Assembly (NCBI RefSeq): GCF_003335585.1
Contig: NZ_QBFD01000024.1
Location: forward strand, 1-64,000
Direction: 5' to 3'
Length of the DNA: 64,000 bases
DNA from: Sulfitobacter sp. DFL-14
GTDB lineage: Bacteria; Pseudomonadota; Alphaproteobacteria; Rhodobacterales; Rhodobacteraceae
Below, in pieces: positions 62,858 to 64,000 of the stretch. Position numbers and translations under genes: made by a program. Under the pieces are notes generated by a model that was not told the DNA's origin, did not search any database, and worked only from the letters and a program-made list of their open reading frames with translations. The stretch's first letter is position 1, and every line of letters begins with the position of its first letter.

Positions 62858-64000
62858 TTGGAAACATCAAGAGCCACCGATTTTGAATTCGCGGCAGCGC
62901 TGTCGGATCTGACCAATTGGCTGATCCGGCAGGGTCTGGAAAACACACCTGTCGAGACCTGGCTCGAAGCCTGCTGCGAAAAACTGGTCGCGGCAGGCAT
63001 CCCCCTGCAACGGGTCAACCTTTCGCTTCGGGCGCATCATCCTGAAATCGGTGCTGTGGCTTTTCGCTGGTTCCGGAGCGGGGCCTATGAACGCTTTGAC
63101 TACCAACGCTCCGCCACCACACCCGACGAATACCTGCAAAGCCCGTTATACTACCTGCTGACCCACGATATTTCCGAACTGCGGCAGAAACTGACGGACC
63201 CTGAACCGGCGATGAATTTTCCGATCTTCGACGAGTTGAGAGAGCGCGGCGGGACGGAATATTACGCCGCCAAGCGATTTTTCCTCAGGGCTGACCATGA
63301 CACGCCGGTCAATCCCCGCAACGCGGGCGAAGAGGGCATGACCATTTCCATGACCACCGACGCCCCCGGCGGGTTCACCACGGCGCAGCTGGATGCGGTC
63401 CGCAACCTGCTGCCCGCCCTGTGCCTGACGCTGAAAAGCAGTGCCAACCGTCTGATGGCCGAAGATATCACAGCTGCCTACCTTGGGCGCGACGCCAGCG
63501 CGCGGGTGTTGTCGGGTGCCATCACGCGCGGGTCCTCCGAAACGATTTCGGCGGTGATATGGTATTTCGATCTGCAAGGCTTCACCAAGATGTCCGAAAC
63601 CCTGTCGGGCACCGCCATCATTGATCTTCTGAACGATTACTTCGCGCTTGCGGTCGAGGTGGTCGAACGCAATGGCGGCAATGTGCTGAAATTCATGGGC
63701 GACGGGATGCTGGCGATTTTCGATCTGGTTGAGGCCCCCGATGCGCGGCGCGTGGCACTTGATGCCGCCCTTGAGCTGCGCGCGGCTTTTGCCACGCTGA
63801 ACGAAGAACGCACAAGGGGCGGTCTGACGACAACCGGCTTCACCCTCGCCCTGCATGCGGGGGATGTTCTTTATGGCAATATCGGGGGCAAGACGCGGCT
63901 GGATTTCACGGTGATCGGACCGGCGGTGAACACCACGGCGCGTATCCTGGGCATGACCGGCCCGCTGGATCAGACGATTGTCATCTCTTCCGCCGTGGCA
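62858..64000 (+). CDS. Class III adenylate/guanylate cyclase (3' end outside the window)
   Basis: The frame starts at a TTG at 62858, with GGAGG six bases upstream, and is open for 381 codons to the window end. The cyclase domain begins near residue 230: metal-binding D238 in IWYFDLQGFTKMSE and D282 in VLKFMGDGMLAIFD (the K278 region is involved in purine choice), then HAGDVLYGNIGGKTRLDFTV and IGPAVNTTARI. Residues 1-220 form a soluble sensory-like domain without membrane helices. It would make cAMP (or cGMP). Starts 20 bases after prpE. Confidence 0.88.
   Translation, partial: METSRATDFEFAAALSDLTNWLIRQGLENTPVETWLEACCEKLVAAGIPLQRVNLSLRAHHPEIGAVAFRWFRSGAYERFDYQRSATTPDEYLQSPLYYLLTHDISELRQKLTDPEPAMNFPIFDELRERGGTEYYAAKRFFLRADHDTPVNPRNAGEEGMTISMTTDAPGGFTTAQLDAVRNLLPALCLTLKSSANRLMAEDITAAYLGRDASARVLSGAITRGSSETISAVIWYFDLQGFTKMSETLSGTAIIDLLNDYFALAVEVVERNGGNVLKFMGDGMLAIFDLVEAPDARRVALDAALELRAAFATLNEERTRGGLTTTGFTLALHAGDVLYGNIGGKTRLDFTVIGPAVNTTARILGMTGPLDQTIVISSAVA

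Overview
The window is GC-rich, densely coded chromosomal DNA of an alphaproteobacterium, most likely a marine Rhodobacterales of the Roseobacter group. The reasons are an irr gene divergent from fabA-fabB-fabI, acyl-CoA enzymes resembling the DMSP demethylation enzymes DmdB and DmdC, a Hint-domain protein, imelysin/DUF1513 iron-type genes, and G-rich intergenic hairpins followed by AAATAT...CTTTTTGG. I identified no rRNA or tRNA genes, CRISPR array, intact insertion sequence or prophage. Nearly all genes are ordinary chromosomal genes. The accessory signal lies in short interspersed repeats, one AT-richer insert and one frameshifted gene.

Layout. 0.2-4.3 kb: a PhyH-type dioxygenase, Irr (iron/heme regulator), and unsaturated fatty acid synthesis (fabA, fabB, fabI). 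4.3-7.0 kb: a 570-base gap with nested hairpins, an RlmL-like RNA methyltransferase, a small membrane protein and a SlyD-type FKBP isomerase. 7.2-16.7 kb: a tightly packed plus-strand run, mostly ATGA-overlapping, of HAD dehalogenase, hydrolase, Thr/Ser dehydratase, endonuclease/phosphatase-family protein, pcaD and pcaB, then a Tet-type efflux pump, a zinc alcohol dehydrogenase and an enolase-superfamily sugar-acid enzyme. 16.8-24.7 kb: glutaryl-CoA dehydrogenase divergent from a LysR regulator, a cupredoxin-like protein lacking copper ligands, a YedK/SRAP DNA-repair protein, an MFS transporter and a 5'-nucleotidase. 25.0-29.5 kb: DUF952-DUF1330-pyrD-arsC operon and, opposite, two thioesterases with a MATE pump.

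29.6-39.7 kb: two paralogous MerR regulators flank an AT-richer segment holding a LuxR solo and a 70-aa protein. A beta-oxidation block follows: DmdC-like dehydrogenase, a second acyl-CoA dehydrogenase, GST, thiolase, cupin and the multifunctional FadJ. 39.9-45.9 kb: a five-gene envelope operon (imelysin, porin-like barrel with a frameshift, di-heme DUF1111 protein, second imelysin, Tat-exported DUF1513 protein), which is probably an iron acquisition or sensing system and is the least understood system here. 46.4-53.3 kb: Hint protein, sulfotransferase, EamA transporter, DmdB-like acyl-CoA ligase, an unknown membrane-anchored protein and a SPOR protein. 53.5-57.2 kb: the pyrimidine/nucleoside salvage operon cdd-deoA-deoB-upp. 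57.4-64.0 kb: maeB malic enzyme, a tiny Lys/Ala-rich peptide, a MipA/OmpV barrel, prpE and the start of a class III nucleotide cyclase that runs off the window.

Three families of intergenic repeats are visible: a roughly 0.3-kb mosaic element in two inverted copies with heptamer tandem arrays and nested palindromes, plus partial relatives; pairs of 20-bp palindromes centred on TTCGAA or TTCAAA; and G-rich hairpins followed by AAATAT and CTTTTTGG. One of the last supplies the C-terminal tail of deoB.
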